DNA of 64,000 nt from Halomicrobium sp. LC1Hm (GTDB taxonomy: Archaea > Halobacteriota > Halobacteria > Halobacteriales > Haloarculaceae). A program made the position numbers and the translations under genes. Location: NCBI RefSeq assembly GCF_009617995.1, contig NZ_CP044129.1:3038001-3102000 (forward strand). The letters run 5' to 3'. The notes beneath the pieces were generated by a model. That model searched no databases and was not told where the DNA came from. It saw nothing but the letters and a program-made list of their open reading frames with translations. Positions 19,344 to 28,350 of the stretch are shown in pieces; position 1 is the first letter of the stretch; each line of letters starts with the position of its first letter.

Positions 19344-20660
19344 CTACTCGGCCGGCTGGGACGGCCACAGCTCGACCGCAGCGATCCGTGCCCCGTCGAC
19401 ACGCAGGACGGAGATCCGGTAGCCGTCGGCCTCGATCTCGTCGTCGGCCTCCGGTGCGCGACCGAGGCGGTCCAGCACGAGCCCGCCGATCGTCTCGAAG
19501 GCGTCGCTCTGGAAGTTGCTGTCCAGCTCCTGGTTGACTGCCGAGAGGGGGACCGAGCCGCCGACGCGGTAGGAGCCGTCGTCGCGGTGCTCGATCGAGA
19601 GTTCGTGCTCGTCGGTGTCGAAGTTGTCCTGAATGTCCCCGACGAGCGTTTCCAGTACGTCCTCGACCGTCGCGATGCCCTCGAACGCGCCCCACTCGTC
19701 GATGACGACGGCCATCTGGCGCTGCTGGTCCTGAAACTCGCCGAGGAGCTCGTCGATCCGGGTCGACTCGGGGACGAGCGGGAGGTCCCGAGCGATGTCG
19801 CCCGCCGTCGCCGAGGACTCGTCGCCGGTCTCGATGACCCGCAACACGTCCTTGGCGTCGACGAAGCCGACGACATCGTCGTCCTCGTCCACGACGGGGT
19901 AGCGCGTGTGGCCCGCGTCGAGGACGACCGACCGGAGTTCGGCGACCGGCATGGCGGCGGAGACGCTGATCACGTCCGGCCGCGGGACCATCTCCTCGCG
20001 AACGGGCCGGTCGTCGAACTCGAAGACGCGCTGGATCATCTCGACTTCGCTCGCGTCGACGTGGCCGGCCTGCCCCGACCGGTTCAACACCCGCAGAATC
20101 TCCTCCTCTTCGAGCGTCTCCTCGCTCTCGGAGGCCGGTTCGACGCCGATCAGTTGCGTGAAGTAGTTCGCCGTCCCGTTGAACACGACGATGCCCGGAT
20201 AGAAGAGATAGAAGAAGAACTTCATCGGCGCGGCCACGAGCAGCGAGATCTTCTCCGCGTCAGCGATGGCCAGCGTCTTCGGTGCCAGTTCGCCAAAGAC
20301 CACGTGGAGGAAGGTGATGACGGTGAACCCGACGGCGAAGGCGACGGCGTGGAGCAGGCTCGGTGGCAGAATCGGAGCCAGCACCGGTTCGAGCAGGTCG
20401 GCGATGGCGGGCTCACCGACCCAACCCAGTCCCAGCGAGGCGACCGTGATCCCCAGTTGCGTCGTCGCGAGGTAGTCGTCGAGGTGGTCCATCACGTCGT
20501 CCAGCACGCCGGCACCGGCGGCCCCCTCTTCGACGAGCCGGTCGACGGAGGTCGCCCTGATTCGGACGAAGGCGAACTCCGAGGCGACGAAGAAGCCGTT
20601 CAGCAGGACCAGAAAGAGCGCGAGCGCGATACCCCCCAGCGAGAGTGCGATGTCGGTCAT
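19344..20660 (-). CDS. CNNM/CorC-type membrane protein with CBS pair
   Basis: A 438-residue protein with four hydrophobic segments in the first 190 residues (CNNM/DUF21 domain), two CBS domains (about 200-325, with VPRPDVISVSAAMPVAEL and TRYPVVDEDDDVVGFVDAKD) and the CorC/HlyC C-terminal domain (about 345-430). Relatives are linked to Mg2+ or Co2+ efflux or to salt tolerance, and some bacterial members are called hemolysins on weak grounds. The CBS pair probably binds adenine nucleotides with Mg2+. It is a single gene, with no partner in sight. Confidence 0.93.
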   Translation of the reverse strand: MTDIALSLGGIALALFLVLLNGFFVASEFAFVRIRATSVDRLVEEGAAGAGVLDDVMDHLDDYLATTQLGITVASLGLGWVGEPAIADLLEPVLAPILPPSLLHAVAFAVGFTVITFLHVVFGELAPKTLAIADAEKISLLVAAPMKFFFYLFYPGIVVFNGTANYFTQLIGVEPASESEETLEEEEILRVLNRSGQAGHVDASEVEMIQRVFEFDDRPVREEMVPRPDVISVSAAMPVAELRSVVLDAGHTRYPVVDEDDDVVGFVDAKDVLRVIETGDESSATAGDIARDLPLVPESTRIDELLGEFQDQQRQMAVVIDEWGAFEGIATVEDVLETLVGDIQDNFDTDEHELSIEHRDDGSYRVGGSVPLSAVNQELDSNFQSDAFETIGGLVLDRLGRAPEADDEIEADGYRISVLRVDGARIAAVELWPSQPAE

Positions 20661-21100
20661 GTGGCCAGTCCTTCCAGCGTCTCGGGGTTAAACGGTGGGG
20701 TCGAGACAGGAAGCTCACTCCGCGCCCCGCCCCACGGAGACGGTCTGACGGTTCACCGACGAGCACGACCGTGAACTTCCGGCGGCCATCGATTCGGACG
20801 GCCGGATGTCCCCGGCGCTGGCCGACCGGCTCGTGCGCCGGTCCACCGACTCCAGCGAGGACCACAGCCACACGACCGACGGCCTCGCCGGCCTTCGGCT
20901 CCGACCACAGGTACCGGTGTTCTCGAAAGCGGAGTGAGAGTCGAGAAGGAGGTGACGAGGCCGACGAGAGCTGCGCTGTTGAATCGCTGTTCTTTCGGCT
21001 GATTCTCGCGTGAAACAGCTATTCGGTAGGTGTGCGTATGATGTGCGAATATTTCTATTCGGATAAAGTATAAGTAAGACACCGCGCTCTCCATAGAGTG
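20661..21100. other. intergenic region, 440 bases
   Basis: No intact gene is supported. The first part is GC-rich and contains a possible gene remnant (20749-20937). From about 20960 the base composition shifts to AT-rich, leading into the small zinc-ribbon gene, with a TATA-like AGTATAAGT at 21067-21075. Confidence 0.5.
20749..20937 (+). pseudogene. possible remnant of a haloarchaeal gene
   Basis: After a TGA at 20746-20748 the frame stays open for 62 codons with an acidic, haloarchaeal-looking composition (TDEHDRELPAAIDSDG, then MSPALADRLVRRSTDSSEDH) and ends at a TGA (20935-20937). The only internal ATG (20806) would give 43 residues. There is no start signal and I recognise no family. 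It may be the tail of a decayed gene or chance, because GC-rich DNA often leaves open frames. Confidence 0.25.
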
Positions 21101-21298
21101 ATGCCAAGATGTCCACACTGCGATCATACGGACGATGAATTGGCTTTTTTACCAACTATTGAGTCCGATGATGAGACATTTATAAGGAACTCAGTAGTTA
21201 GTTGTCCAAATTGTGATGCAGTACTCGGAGGTGTAAATGCGAGATCGGCGAAGGGGGCTCATGTTAGCCCGACCGGTAAAATTAAAGACTCATTCTAG
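21101..21298 (+). CDS. small zinc-ribbon protein
   Basis: A 65-residue protein with CPHC near the start and CPNC in the middle, four cysteines spaced to bind one zinc. The rest is polar with no membrane segment. The gene is clearly more AT-rich than its neighbours and uses codons such as ATA and TTA, a sign of recent transfer. A TATA-like AGTATAAGT about 27-34 nt before the ATG supports expression and this start. Small zinc ribbons in haloarchaea may bind DNA, RNA or protein partners, and no specific role can be assigned. Confidence 0.7.
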   Translation: MPRCPHCDHTDDELAFLPTIESDDETFIRNSVVSCPNCDAVLGGVNARSAKGAHVSPTGKIKDSF

Positions 21299-21379
21299 GT
21301 GTATCCATACGCAAATTGAGTACAGCATATATTGATAACACCTTCCACTGCACTGCACGGCATCGCTGCCACACCCCAC

Positions 21380-21646
21380 CCCAGCCGATTCACTCGGTCG
21401 CTACGCTCCCTCGCTCATCCCTCGCACAGTGTCGTCGCGCCACGAGGGCGCGACAGTGCGCGCCACTGCAGTTCGTTACGTTGTGGACTGTACCGGCCAG
21501 AAGTGAGCATTCGCGCGACCGAGCGGTCCGAAGGACCCGGCAGGTCGCGCGATTCCCTGCCCCGAGCGTAGCGAGGGGCAGCCTTTTTCGCCCACGTTTT
21601 TACGCAAGCGGTGCGCCTCCGGTGCACCCGCCGCGTAAAAAGGTGG
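21380..21646. repeat. large structured intergenic element, copy 2
   Basis: Same order of elements as 841-1151: CCCAGCCGA-TCACTCG, a hairpin GTCGCGCC/GGCGCGAC, the 10-bp stem 21511-21520 with 21543-21552 enclosing the identical GGTCC-gaa-GGACC loop, a terminator-like stem (21557-21563 with 21575-21581) before five T, and a last hairpin from CCACGTTTTT (21592-21601) to AAAAAGGTGG (21637-21646). Two small hairpins of copy 1 are missing. It ends three bases before the polC stop codon, so from polC's side it directly follows the gene and could end transcription. Confidence 0.8.
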
Positions 21647-21648
21647 TC

Positions 21649-24600
21649 TCACATGAAGTCGGCAATACCTGACTGTTTGTTCTTGTCGTTCTCGAACACG
21701 CGCTTGATCGACTTGTCGAGGATTTCGAGGCGCTGTTTGGTGTACTCCCGGCAGTCGAACTCCTCGGCGACCGTCGTCGCCGTGTCGATGTACTTGTTGA
21801 CCGACCCCTCGTGGACCGTGAGGTTGACGCGGCCGCCACACTCCCGGCAGTCGCCGGTCAGGGGCATCCGGCGGTACTTCTCGCCGCAGTCGAGACAGCG
21901 GACTTCCTGGCGGGAGAAGGCCCGGAGGTTGCCGATCAGGTCCGGCAGGAAGTGGTACTCGATGATCCGCTCTGCCACGTCGGTCTCGTCGACGGCCCGC
22001 AGCGTCCGCGAGATGTCGAGCTGGGCGTCCATCTTGTCGGTCATCGACCCGAGGGTCTTGTACGCCGACAGGTCCGGGCCGAGTGCGATGTCGGAGGTGT
22101 CGTGGGTGTGGTCGAAGCCGGTGTACTCGTGGTCGGTGCCCAGCGTCTCCTCGGCGATGGTCATGATCTCCTCGACCTCGCCGGGGTCGGCCATCTCGCG
22201 GGTGGCCTCGTAGAACTCGCGTGGGTACTCGCGCATGATGTCGATGTTGTGGGCCTCGTCGTCGATCTCGCTGGGGTCGATCCGCGAGGACATCACGAGC
22301 GGGGCGTCCATCCGGCCGCCGCGCTGGTTCGGCAGGAACGTCTTCGAGAAGTTCAACAGGCCGTCCATCAGCAGCATCACGCAGTCCTCGTCGCCGTCGC
22401 AGTTGCGCCGCTTGGCGGCGTGGAAGTACGGATGCGCGTACCCGACCGCCGCGGAGGTGAAGCCGACGACGCGCCCGACCGTCGCGGCGCTGGTGTGGGG
22501 AGCCATCCCGAAGACGAGTTCGCCGACGAGCTCCTCGCGGTCGTCGAGTTCGTAGAACCTGTCGAGCCCGTAGTACTGATCGAGGAGGTCGTCGACGAAC
22601 GCGGCGGTCTTGAGCATGTGCTCGGCCGCGCCATCCGAGAGCACCACGTCCTGGACTCTGAGCTCGACGAGCTGGTCCTCGTGGCGCAGCGGATCGCCGT
22701 GGATGTCTTCCTCGTAGCCCAGCCCGCGGAGCTGGTCGACGCTCACGTCGAGCTCCGACGCCCGGACCGCGGTGACCGGCAGGTCCGTCATGTCGTAGCG
22801 GACGGTGCCGTCTTTGAACGCCGACACGTCGTGTTTCGCCCGGAGAATCCCCTTCTCCATCGGTTCGGGGATCTTCTCCTTGGAGGTCAGCCCCTCGACG
22901 CCTTTGACGATGTCGAAGGCCGTCTCGCGTTCGCCGACGGCGGCGAGCGCGTCGCGGAACTCCTCGCCGAGGTCGATGGCCTCGTACTGGGTGGGGTAGG
23001 CCATCGTCTCGCAGTGGGCACACTCGGCTCGGCCCGACTCGTCGGGCTCGACCTCGGAGTCGCAGTCGGGACAGACGTAGACGGCGTCGGTGACGCCGTT
23101 GCAGTCCGGACAGCGGCCCCGGAAGCTCTCGGTGCCACAGTCCCGACAGCGGCGGCGACCGACCTCGACCTCGACGAGGCCCTGCTGGTCGTTCATCTCC
23201 TCGGCGTGTTTGGTGGCGTCGGCGACCGAGCGCTGAGCGCCGCCGGCCTCGTCGATGGGGAACAGCGTGTGGACGGCCGGCGACAGCTCTCGCTCCTCTG
23301 ATTTCTCGGGGCGGCCCATCCGGTTGCCGATCCGGGTCGGGGCGCGCTCGCGGAGCTCGAAGGGGGCGATCTCGTTGATCGCCTCGATGGCGTTGTCGCC
23401 GTCCGCGTACGTGCGGGCGTGCTCCGAGAGGTCGTCGAGCGACCACTCGCGTTCGAGAGCGGCGTCGAAGCCAAGCGTCCGGACCAGTGGCTCCCAGTCG
23501 GGGACGACGATGGTGTCCTCGCGCTGGGTGTGCTCGACCAGCAGGTGTTCGAGCGTCTGGGCGACGGGCTCGCGGTTCGGGAGGACGAGATCGCCGTCGG
23601 TGCCTCGGTCGGGTGACGGCGTTGGCGCGACTGCGCCGTCCGTCTCGGCCCTCTCGGCGTCTTCGACGGCGGCCGCCAGCGCGCCGACGGCGTCGACGGT
23701 CACGTCGTGCCAGCAGTAGGTGTACTTCGGGTGCAGGGGAGCGTCGTACGCCTCGGCCCACCGCAGCGCCTCCTCGGCGGTCGGATCGGCCAGGTCGACG
23801 TGAACGTCGTCTTGCAGGGCCTGGAGGTCGCCACCGGCGTCGTCGAACTCCTGTCGCCACCACTCGACGGTGTAGGAGGCCGGCACGAGCGGGTGGTTGT
23901 TCTCGACGAACTCGCCGTAGTTGACGAGGTACTCGCCCAGATCCAGCACCTTCTCGACGCCGTTGCGGACCTCGATGGCGTCGGCCGGGTCGTCGATCCG
24001 GCGCACGTCCCCGTTGGCGAGCTTGACCGTCGGCCCCTCGATGGTGTCGACCGGGACCACGCCGGCGGCCTTGCCGGGCCGTTCGGTCTTGATCTGGGTG
24101 CCGGTCGCGAGGAAGTCGTCGACCAGGTGCATCGTCGCGGGGTGGACGCCGGCAGTCGCGTTGCCGTGGTTGCGCGCCCGACCGTAGCGGAGGCGAAAGC
24201 CGCCGGGTTCGCTCGGGTGCGAGAAGACGGGTCGGCCGGCGATGAGGTCACGGAGGAACTTCGTACTGGGATCGGCACGCGGCGGGCCGTCGTCGTCCCC
24301 GGCGCTCTCCTCGTCCTCGCCGTCGCTCTCGTCGTCACCGTCGTCGACCTCCTCGTCCTCGCCGTCCTCGCCGCCGTCTTTGCCGATCGTTCCGTCGATG
24401 AGGTCCTGTAGCCACGGCCAGTCGACCTCGTCCAGGTTGCGGGTATAGCGCTGGATCTTCGGGGCCTTCAGCGCGATGCCCTCCGCGGCGACGAGACACA
24501 TCCCACCGCGGGCGGAGTTGGTGTCGACCCGTTCGAGGTCCCGAAAGCCAGAGACCTCCTCGTCGCCGGTCGCCTCGCCGTCCAGCATGATCGGCATGTG

Positions 24601-25221
24601 CTCGGCGATGAACTTCGACTCTTTTTCCTTTGGCGAGTACTGGAGGCCGGTCTCCTTGTCGTAGAGCTCGATCTCCTCGGCGTAGCGGTTGATCTCCTCG
24701 TCGCGCGCGTTGTACTCCTCGATGCCAAGCAGCGCGCGGGCGTAGTCGGCCACGAGGACCGAGAGTGCCTGTGCGGTCCCGCCGGCCGAGCGGATGGGGC
24801 CGGCGTAGTAGACGTTGACGAACTCGGTGCCGTCGTCGTTTTCGAGGATCTCGACGCGGTCGATCCCCTCGATCGGTGCGGCGACGACCCCCTCGGTCAG
24901 CAGGGCGACGGCCGTTCGAACGGCACCCTCGACCTTGCCGGCCTTGGAGTCGTAGTCCCCGACCTCGCCATCCACGAAGTCAGAGACCAGTTCCAGTGCG
25001 GCCTCCTCTCTGCTCATCTCGCCTTCGAGCTCGCGCACCCGTTCGGCGACGCCGTCGATCCCGAGGATGTTCTCGACGCGGTCGGCCATGTCGCGGGCCG
25101 TCGGGATCTCGACCTCGGGGACGGGATCGCCGCCGCGTCGCTTGGCCGCCTGGGCCACCTCGAAGGCGTCGTCGAGCTGGGATTCCAGGCGGTCGAAGTA
25201 GCGTTCGTCGACCTCGCGCAT
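21649..25221 (-). CDS. polC: DNA polymerase II (D-family) large subunit DP2
   Basis: Catalytic subunit of the archaeal replicative polymerase PolD, 1190 residues. It works with the proofreading small subunit DP1, which is not in this window. Seen are the N-terminal region (EEINRYAEEIELYDKETGLQ), a zinc-ribbon cluster near 690-740 (CRDCG, CPDC, CPDCD, CAHC), the catalytic region near residue 940 with CDGDEDCVMLLMDGLLNF carrying the metal-binding acids, and a C-terminal ribbon near 1107-1130 (CLDCG, CRECGG). There is an acidic low-complexity insert near 280-310. Many haloarchaeal polC genes carry inteins, but this one has none. It is preceded directly by the PPC-domain gene, the stop of which abuts the polC start. 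Confidence 0.97.
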   Translation of the reverse strand: MREVDERYFDRLESQLDDAFEVAQAAKRRGGDPVPEVEIPTARDMADRVENILGIDGVAERVRELEGEMSREEAALELVSDFVDGEVGDYDSKAGKVEGAVRTAVALLTEGVVAAPIEGIDRVEILENDDGTEFVNVYYAGPIRSAGGTAQALSVLVADYARALLGIEEYNARDEEINRYAEEIELYDKETGLQYSPKEKESKFIAEHMPIMLDGEATGDEEVSGFRDLERVDTNSARGGMCLVAAEGIALKAPKIQRYTRNLDEVDWPWLQDLIDGTIGKDGGEDGEDEEVDDGDDESDGEDEESAGDDDGPPRADPSTKFLRDLIAGRPVFSHPSEPGGFRLRYGRARNHGNATAGVHPATMHLVDDFLATGTQIKTERPGKAAGVVPVDTIEGPTVKLANGDVRRIDDPADAIEVRNGVEKVLDLGEYLVNYGEFVENNHPLVPASYTVEWWRQEFDDAGGDLQALQDDVHVDLADPTAEEALRWAEAYDAPLHPKYTYCWHDVTVDAVGALAAAVEDAERAETDGAVAPTPSPDRGTDGDLVLPNREPVAQTLEHLLVEHTQREDTIVVPDWEPLVRTLGFDAALEREWSLDDLSEHARTYADGDNAIEAINEIAPFELRERAPTRIGNRMGRPEKSEERELSPAVHTLFPIDEAGGAQRSVADATKHAEEMNDQQGLVEVEVGRRRCRDCGTESFRGRCPDCNGVTDAVYVCPDCDSEVEPDESGRAECAHCETMAYPTQYEAIDLGEEFRDALAAVGERETAFDIVKGVEGLTSKEKIPEPMEKGILRAKHDVSAFKDGTVRYDMTDLPVTAVRASELDVSVDQLRGLGYEEDIHGDPLRHEDQLVELRVQDVVLSDGAAEHMLKTAAFVDDLLDQYYGLDRFYELDDREELVGELVFGMAPHTSAATVGRVVGFTSAAVGYAHPYFHAAKRRNCDGDEDCVMLLMDGLLNFSKTFLPNQRGGRMDAPLVMSSRIDPSEIDDEAHNIDIMREYPREFYEATREMADPGEVEEIMTIAEETLGTDHEYTGFDHTHDTSDIALGPDLSAYKTLGSMTDKMDAQLDISRTLRAVDETDVAERIIEYHFLPDLIGNLRAFSRQEVRCLDCGEKYRRMPLTGDCRECGGRVNLTVHEGSVNKYIDTATTVAEEFDCREYTKQRLEILDKSIKRVFENDKNKQSGIADFM

Positions 25222-25644
25222 CTACAGCCCCCAGAGGTCCAGCTCCGTCGTCTCGTCGTGCTCGCGCACGAGTTCGGCGTCGAAGGCGCGAACGTGGAGT
25301 TCTCCGGCGAAGACGGTCGCGCTGTTGAGGTGGCCCGCAAGCGCCGATCCGTCGGGTCGCGAGAGGACAGCGTGGGTGTGGGCGAACGGCTCCCCGTCGA
25401 GCAGCGAGACGTTGCCGACGCAGGCCGCCACCTCCAGCGGTTCCGGGAAGGTCACGGCGTCGTACTCCCGGCGGTCCTGATCGTAGAAGTAAATCTCGGC
25501 GTCCTCGACGGCACCGAGCCCCTGGAAGAAGGCCGCGTCGATCCCTTGCTCGTCGGCGAAGTCCTCGATCTGGGCGCGCCAGTCACGCCCGGTTTCGAGC
25601 CGACAGACGTACTCTCGGGTGGTCTCGACTTCGCGGTAATCCAT
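25222..25644 (-). CDS. PPC-domain (DUF296) protein
   Basis: A 140-residue PPC/DUF296 protein. In plants this domain accompanies AT-hook DNA-binding motifs; stand-alone archaeal and bacterial forms make trimers of unknown function. The signature HTHAVLSRPDGSALAGHL is present, with three histidines in the region that binds metal in some relatives. Its stop codon abuts the polC start, so the two are probably co-transcribed and translationally coupled, which hints at a role near replication. That link is inference from order only. Confidence 0.88.
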   Translation of the reverse strand: MDYREVETTREYVCRLETGRDWRAQIEDFADEQGIDAAFFQGLGAVEDAEIYFYDQDRREYDAVTFPEPLEVAACVGNVSLLDGEPFAHTHAVLSRPDGSALAGHLNSATVFAGELHVRAFDAELVREHDETTELDLWGL

Positions 25645-25680
25645 ACTGGAGTGAGAGGGCAGGGCAGGGCAAAAGGGTTG

Positions 25681-26184
25681 TCACCCGAGGGAAACCCGGC
25701 CGGACTCCACCGCGTGGGCCGCGTCGTAGAACGCTAGTTCGTCGACGATCCACTCGATGGATTCGATGTCGCGGTCGAGCAGCCGACGCCCGCTGGCCCG
25801 GTCGCCGCCACGCGCGACGGTGACGTGTGGCGTGTACTCCTCACCCTCGACCCGCGGGACGGTGTGGAACGCGTCACAGAGAGTGCGGTGGAGGTCGTGC
25901 AACCCCGGACTCTCGACGGCGAGGTAGACGACCGGGGCCGTCCCCGAAGTCGGCTCGGCGAACCAGTCCACGCCAGTGATGCGGACCGCGACGGCGGGCT
26001 GGTCGGCGAGGACCTCCCGGGCGCGAGCCTCGACGACGCTGGCGGGGTGGTCGTCGGTCGCGAGCCGCTTGGCGACCATCGAGTGCTCGCCGCGGGGGCG
26101 CGGGCTCGCGCTGGGCCACTCGCGAGCCAGGTCGCTCGCCAGCCGCGCGACCTCGCCCGGAACGGGGACGTTCAGGCTGAACAC
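25681..26184 (-). CDS. 2'-5' RNA ligase-like (2H phosphoesterase) protein
   Basis: A 167-residue member of the 2H phosphoesterase group, which opens or forms 2',3'-cyclic phosphate or 2'-5' linkages in RNA. The second H-x-T motif is clear (HVTVARG). The first has the form HSMVAKRL, with Met where Thr or Ser is usual, so activity may be altered. The GTG at 26184 (VFSLNVPVPGEVARL) starts at the first beta strand. It is likely the first gene of a unit with the PPC protein and polC. The DNA upstream changes to the AT-richer island. Confidence 0.75.
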   Translation of the reverse strand: MFSLNVPVPGEVARLASDLAREWPSASPRPRGEHSMVAKRLATDDHPASVVEARAREVLADQPAVAVRITGVDWFAEPTSGTAPVVYLAVESPGLHDLHRTLCDAFHTVPRVEGEEYTPHVTVARGGDRASGRRLLDRDIESIEWIVDELAFYDAAHAVESGRVSLG

Positions 26185-26386
26185 GTCCGGACCGACGGCG
26201 GCGACGGCGAAAAGCGACCCGATTTCGACCGATCGTACACGCTGTTCGAAAGCGATTTATTTACCCAATCGTCCCCGTTGTGTGTTCGCATACAATTCTT
26301 ATGTAACGACAGCACTGGTCCATCAGACGGCGACTGTCGTTCGACGTGGTCTAGATTCACATTGATACCAGACACCCTTTACGTTG

Positions 26387-27370
26387 ATGTCAGAAGATAA
26401 CAACGGCGTTTCCAATATCGATCGTAGATCAGTTCTCCAAAAGCTGAGCGCGACGTCTGCATTGACCGTCTTCGGAACGACTGCCGGTGCGGCACAGCAA
26501 GGTCGGCAGCGAGATCATAACGGTAGCGAGATGACGCGGAAGAGAATCGAGTTGGATACTAGTAATCGTTCTGGTCTCGAGTCCGCCACCATCAAATTCG
26601 TACAAGATGGGAGCGTAATCAAGTCGCGGACGAACATCCACATAAGCCAAGAGGCACCGTCAGCTGAAGCGCAATCCCAGGGCGGGGGACACGGTACATG
26701 GTACTCTATATCACTCGATCCGAAACAGGCCGGGAGCATGACTAACACCGACAGCGAGGACGAGTCCGTGTCTCGGCTTGGAGAAGACGATTTCTCGGTG
26801 TCCGAAAAAGACGTCGAAAATTTCGATGCGAGTATGGGCCAGAGAACGACTAGTGGAGACATCAGTGCCCAAGACTTACCCGAGCCTGACTGGGGAGACA
26901 ATTGGGAAGCTGCGGCCTGGGCCGAGACGAACTCTAGTGAATGTGGATCATTGGCACGGTCCAACTCTGTCCTCAATTACACTCCAGAAAGTGGTAACTA
27001 CAAGTTTGATGATCATTCAATCATCACTCAGAACGTGGATGGTGCAGCCTGCGATGGTGATCAGTTCGGGGACCGATTCCCCTGTCGTGAACTTCCACCA
27101 GTAACAGACTGTGACGTTCCGGAGTCATTCAACACGCACTGGTACACCGAAGACTACAGTTACGGAAAGAGCAGCAATGAACTGAACCACTCGGCAGAGT
27201 TCTATAACACGGACTTCCCGCTTATCGCCAAAACGAATGCGGACCACGAAGCAAACGTCTGGTGGGAAGGAAACTCACTGAACATAAACGCGACGATAGA
27301 CCACTACGGAACCATCAACGAGGCAATCCGATTCTTCCTGAAAAAAGACACAGGGGTCAAGTTCTTCTAA
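26387..27370 (+). CDS. Tat-exported protein of unknown function, four cysteines
   Basis: A 327-residue protein I do not recognise. It begins with a twin-arginine signal (NIDRRSVLQKLS, RR at 13-14) and a hydrophobic stretch ending AGAAQ, so it should be exported folded. The middle is polar and acidic (about 110-165). The C-terminal part is rich in Asn, Tyr and Trp and holds Cys186, 222, 233 and 242, which could form two disulfides. The general plan, a Tat signal, a polar pro-region and a cysteine-bearing C-terminus, recalls halocin C8 precursors, but I see no sequence similarity beyond the signal. Its DNA is AT-richer than the core genes. Two ABC permeases, an ATPase and a regulator follow on the same strand. 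Confidence 0.75.
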   Translation: MSEDNNGVSNIDRRSVLQKLSATSALTVFGTTAGAAQQGRQRDHNGSEMTRKRIELDTSNRSGLESATIKFVQDGSVIKSRTNIHISQEAPSAEAQSQGGGHGTWYSISLDPKQAGSMTNTDSEDESVSRLGEDDFSVSEKDVENFDASMGQRTTSGDISAQDLPEPDWGDNWEAAAWAETNSSECGSLARSNSVLNYTPESGNYKFDDHSIITQNVDGAACDGDQFGDRFPCRELPPVTDCDVPESFNTHWYTEDYSYGKSSNELNHSAEFYNTDFPLIAKTNADHEANVWWEGNSLNINATIDHYGTINEAIRFFLKKDTGVKFF

Positions 27371-27486
27371 GCTAGCAGAAAGAACCTTTAGGACCCCTCT
27401 GTTTCCCAGGTTCGAAGAGGGGAAACTTCCTTCCTTATTCACCACATATGATATCAAAAAACACATGTGTATTGGCAATTCATTCG

Positions 27487-28350
27487 ATGATGATGTCCTC
27501 CGAGAGTAAGAAGGGGATTCCCTCCACCGCTGTTCCGTTTCGACGACGGTTTTGGACTCTTCTGATTCTGAAGTCCCAGTTACTGTGTCGGTCCGTTCGG
27601 AACTGGCTACTCGTCGCTGGTGTCATCGCAATGTTCGTTGCCGGCGCGATGGTATCTGTAGGCGCCGACACGTCATCGGTCGTACGGGTACCATTACTCG
27701 CACTTGAGGCAAACCACAGCGCAGTCAGTCGGTTCTGGCTTCGCATCTTTGATTTGTCCACCCTGTTCCTCCCATTTTTAGCATTTTTATGTGGCTATGG
27801 GTCGATCCATGGTGGCAGCGGACGTGGTAACCTTACGTGTCTCGGGTCGCTTCCCCTGACGAGAGGCGAAATCTACCTCGCGACAGTCGTCGCCCACTTG
27901 GCTGCCTTCGCGATCGTGCTGGCGACCGGAACGGCGATCGGCATACTGACTATGATGGCGTTCGGTGCGAGTGGTTCCCTAATTCGCCAGTTCGGTACGG
28001 GATTTCTCACGATCAGCCTAGGACTGGCACTCATCGCACCGGGGATCGGCCTCTCCGCCCTTGCCTCAACGAGGAAGCAAGGGATTCTCGGCATCATCGG
28101 TGGAGGTTTCGCCATGGTGTACGGTATTCCGTTTCTGCTTGCACGTAGGTCAGTGTTCATCATCCTCCATCCGTTCCAGTCCTATGCACAGTTACTCACC
28201 ACTCAGGTTGAGGCCGCGTACTCGCCACTGATACAGTTGTATTCCCCACAACTTCTCTCTCCATTCGTCGCCGTCGCCGTCCTCGCCGGATGGGTCTGCT
28301 GTCCGATCACGCTCGGTTACCTGTGCGTCCGGAACGAGGTGATCGGTTGA
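27487..28350 (+). CDS. ABC-2 type membrane permease (first of two)
   Basis: About 287 residues with six hydrophobic segments after a cytoplasmic N-terminus. The segment GSGRGNLTCLGSLPLTRGEIYLATVVAH resembles the loop of NosY-type ABC-2 permeases that couples to the ATPase. The start is uncertain: three ATG codons in a row begin at 27487, and an earlier ATG lies at 27448. A hairpin, CCCCTC/GAGGGG, in the gap after the secreted-protein gene may end or slow transcription there. The stop overlaps the start of the next permease (TGATG), so the two are translated together. Most likely half of an exporter with the ATPase at 29315. Confidence 0.82.
   Translation: MMMSSESKKGIPSTAVPFRRRFWTLLILKSQLLCRSVRNWLLVAGVIAMFVAGAMVSVGADTSSVVRVPLLALEANHSAVSRFWLRIFDLSTLFLPFLAFLCGYGSIHGGSGRGNLTCLGSLPLTRGEIYLATVVAHLAAFAIVLATGTAIGILTMMAFGASGSLIRQFGTGFLTISLGLALIAPGIGLSALASTRKQGILGIIGGGFAMVYGIPFLLARRSVFIILHPFQSYAQLLTTQVEAAYSPLIQLYSPQLLSPFVAVAVLAGWVCCPITLGYLCVRNEVIG

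Noticed and set aside
21649-25221. Intein in polC
   Set aside because: Looked for because haloarchaeal polC often has them. The catalytic segment CDGDEDCVMLLMDGLLNF is continuous and the length is normal for an intein-free gene.
26387-27370. Direct call as a halocin C8 homologue
   Set aside because: Only the Tat signal and general layout agree. The cysteine count and spacing differ from the halocin C8 sequence as I recall it.
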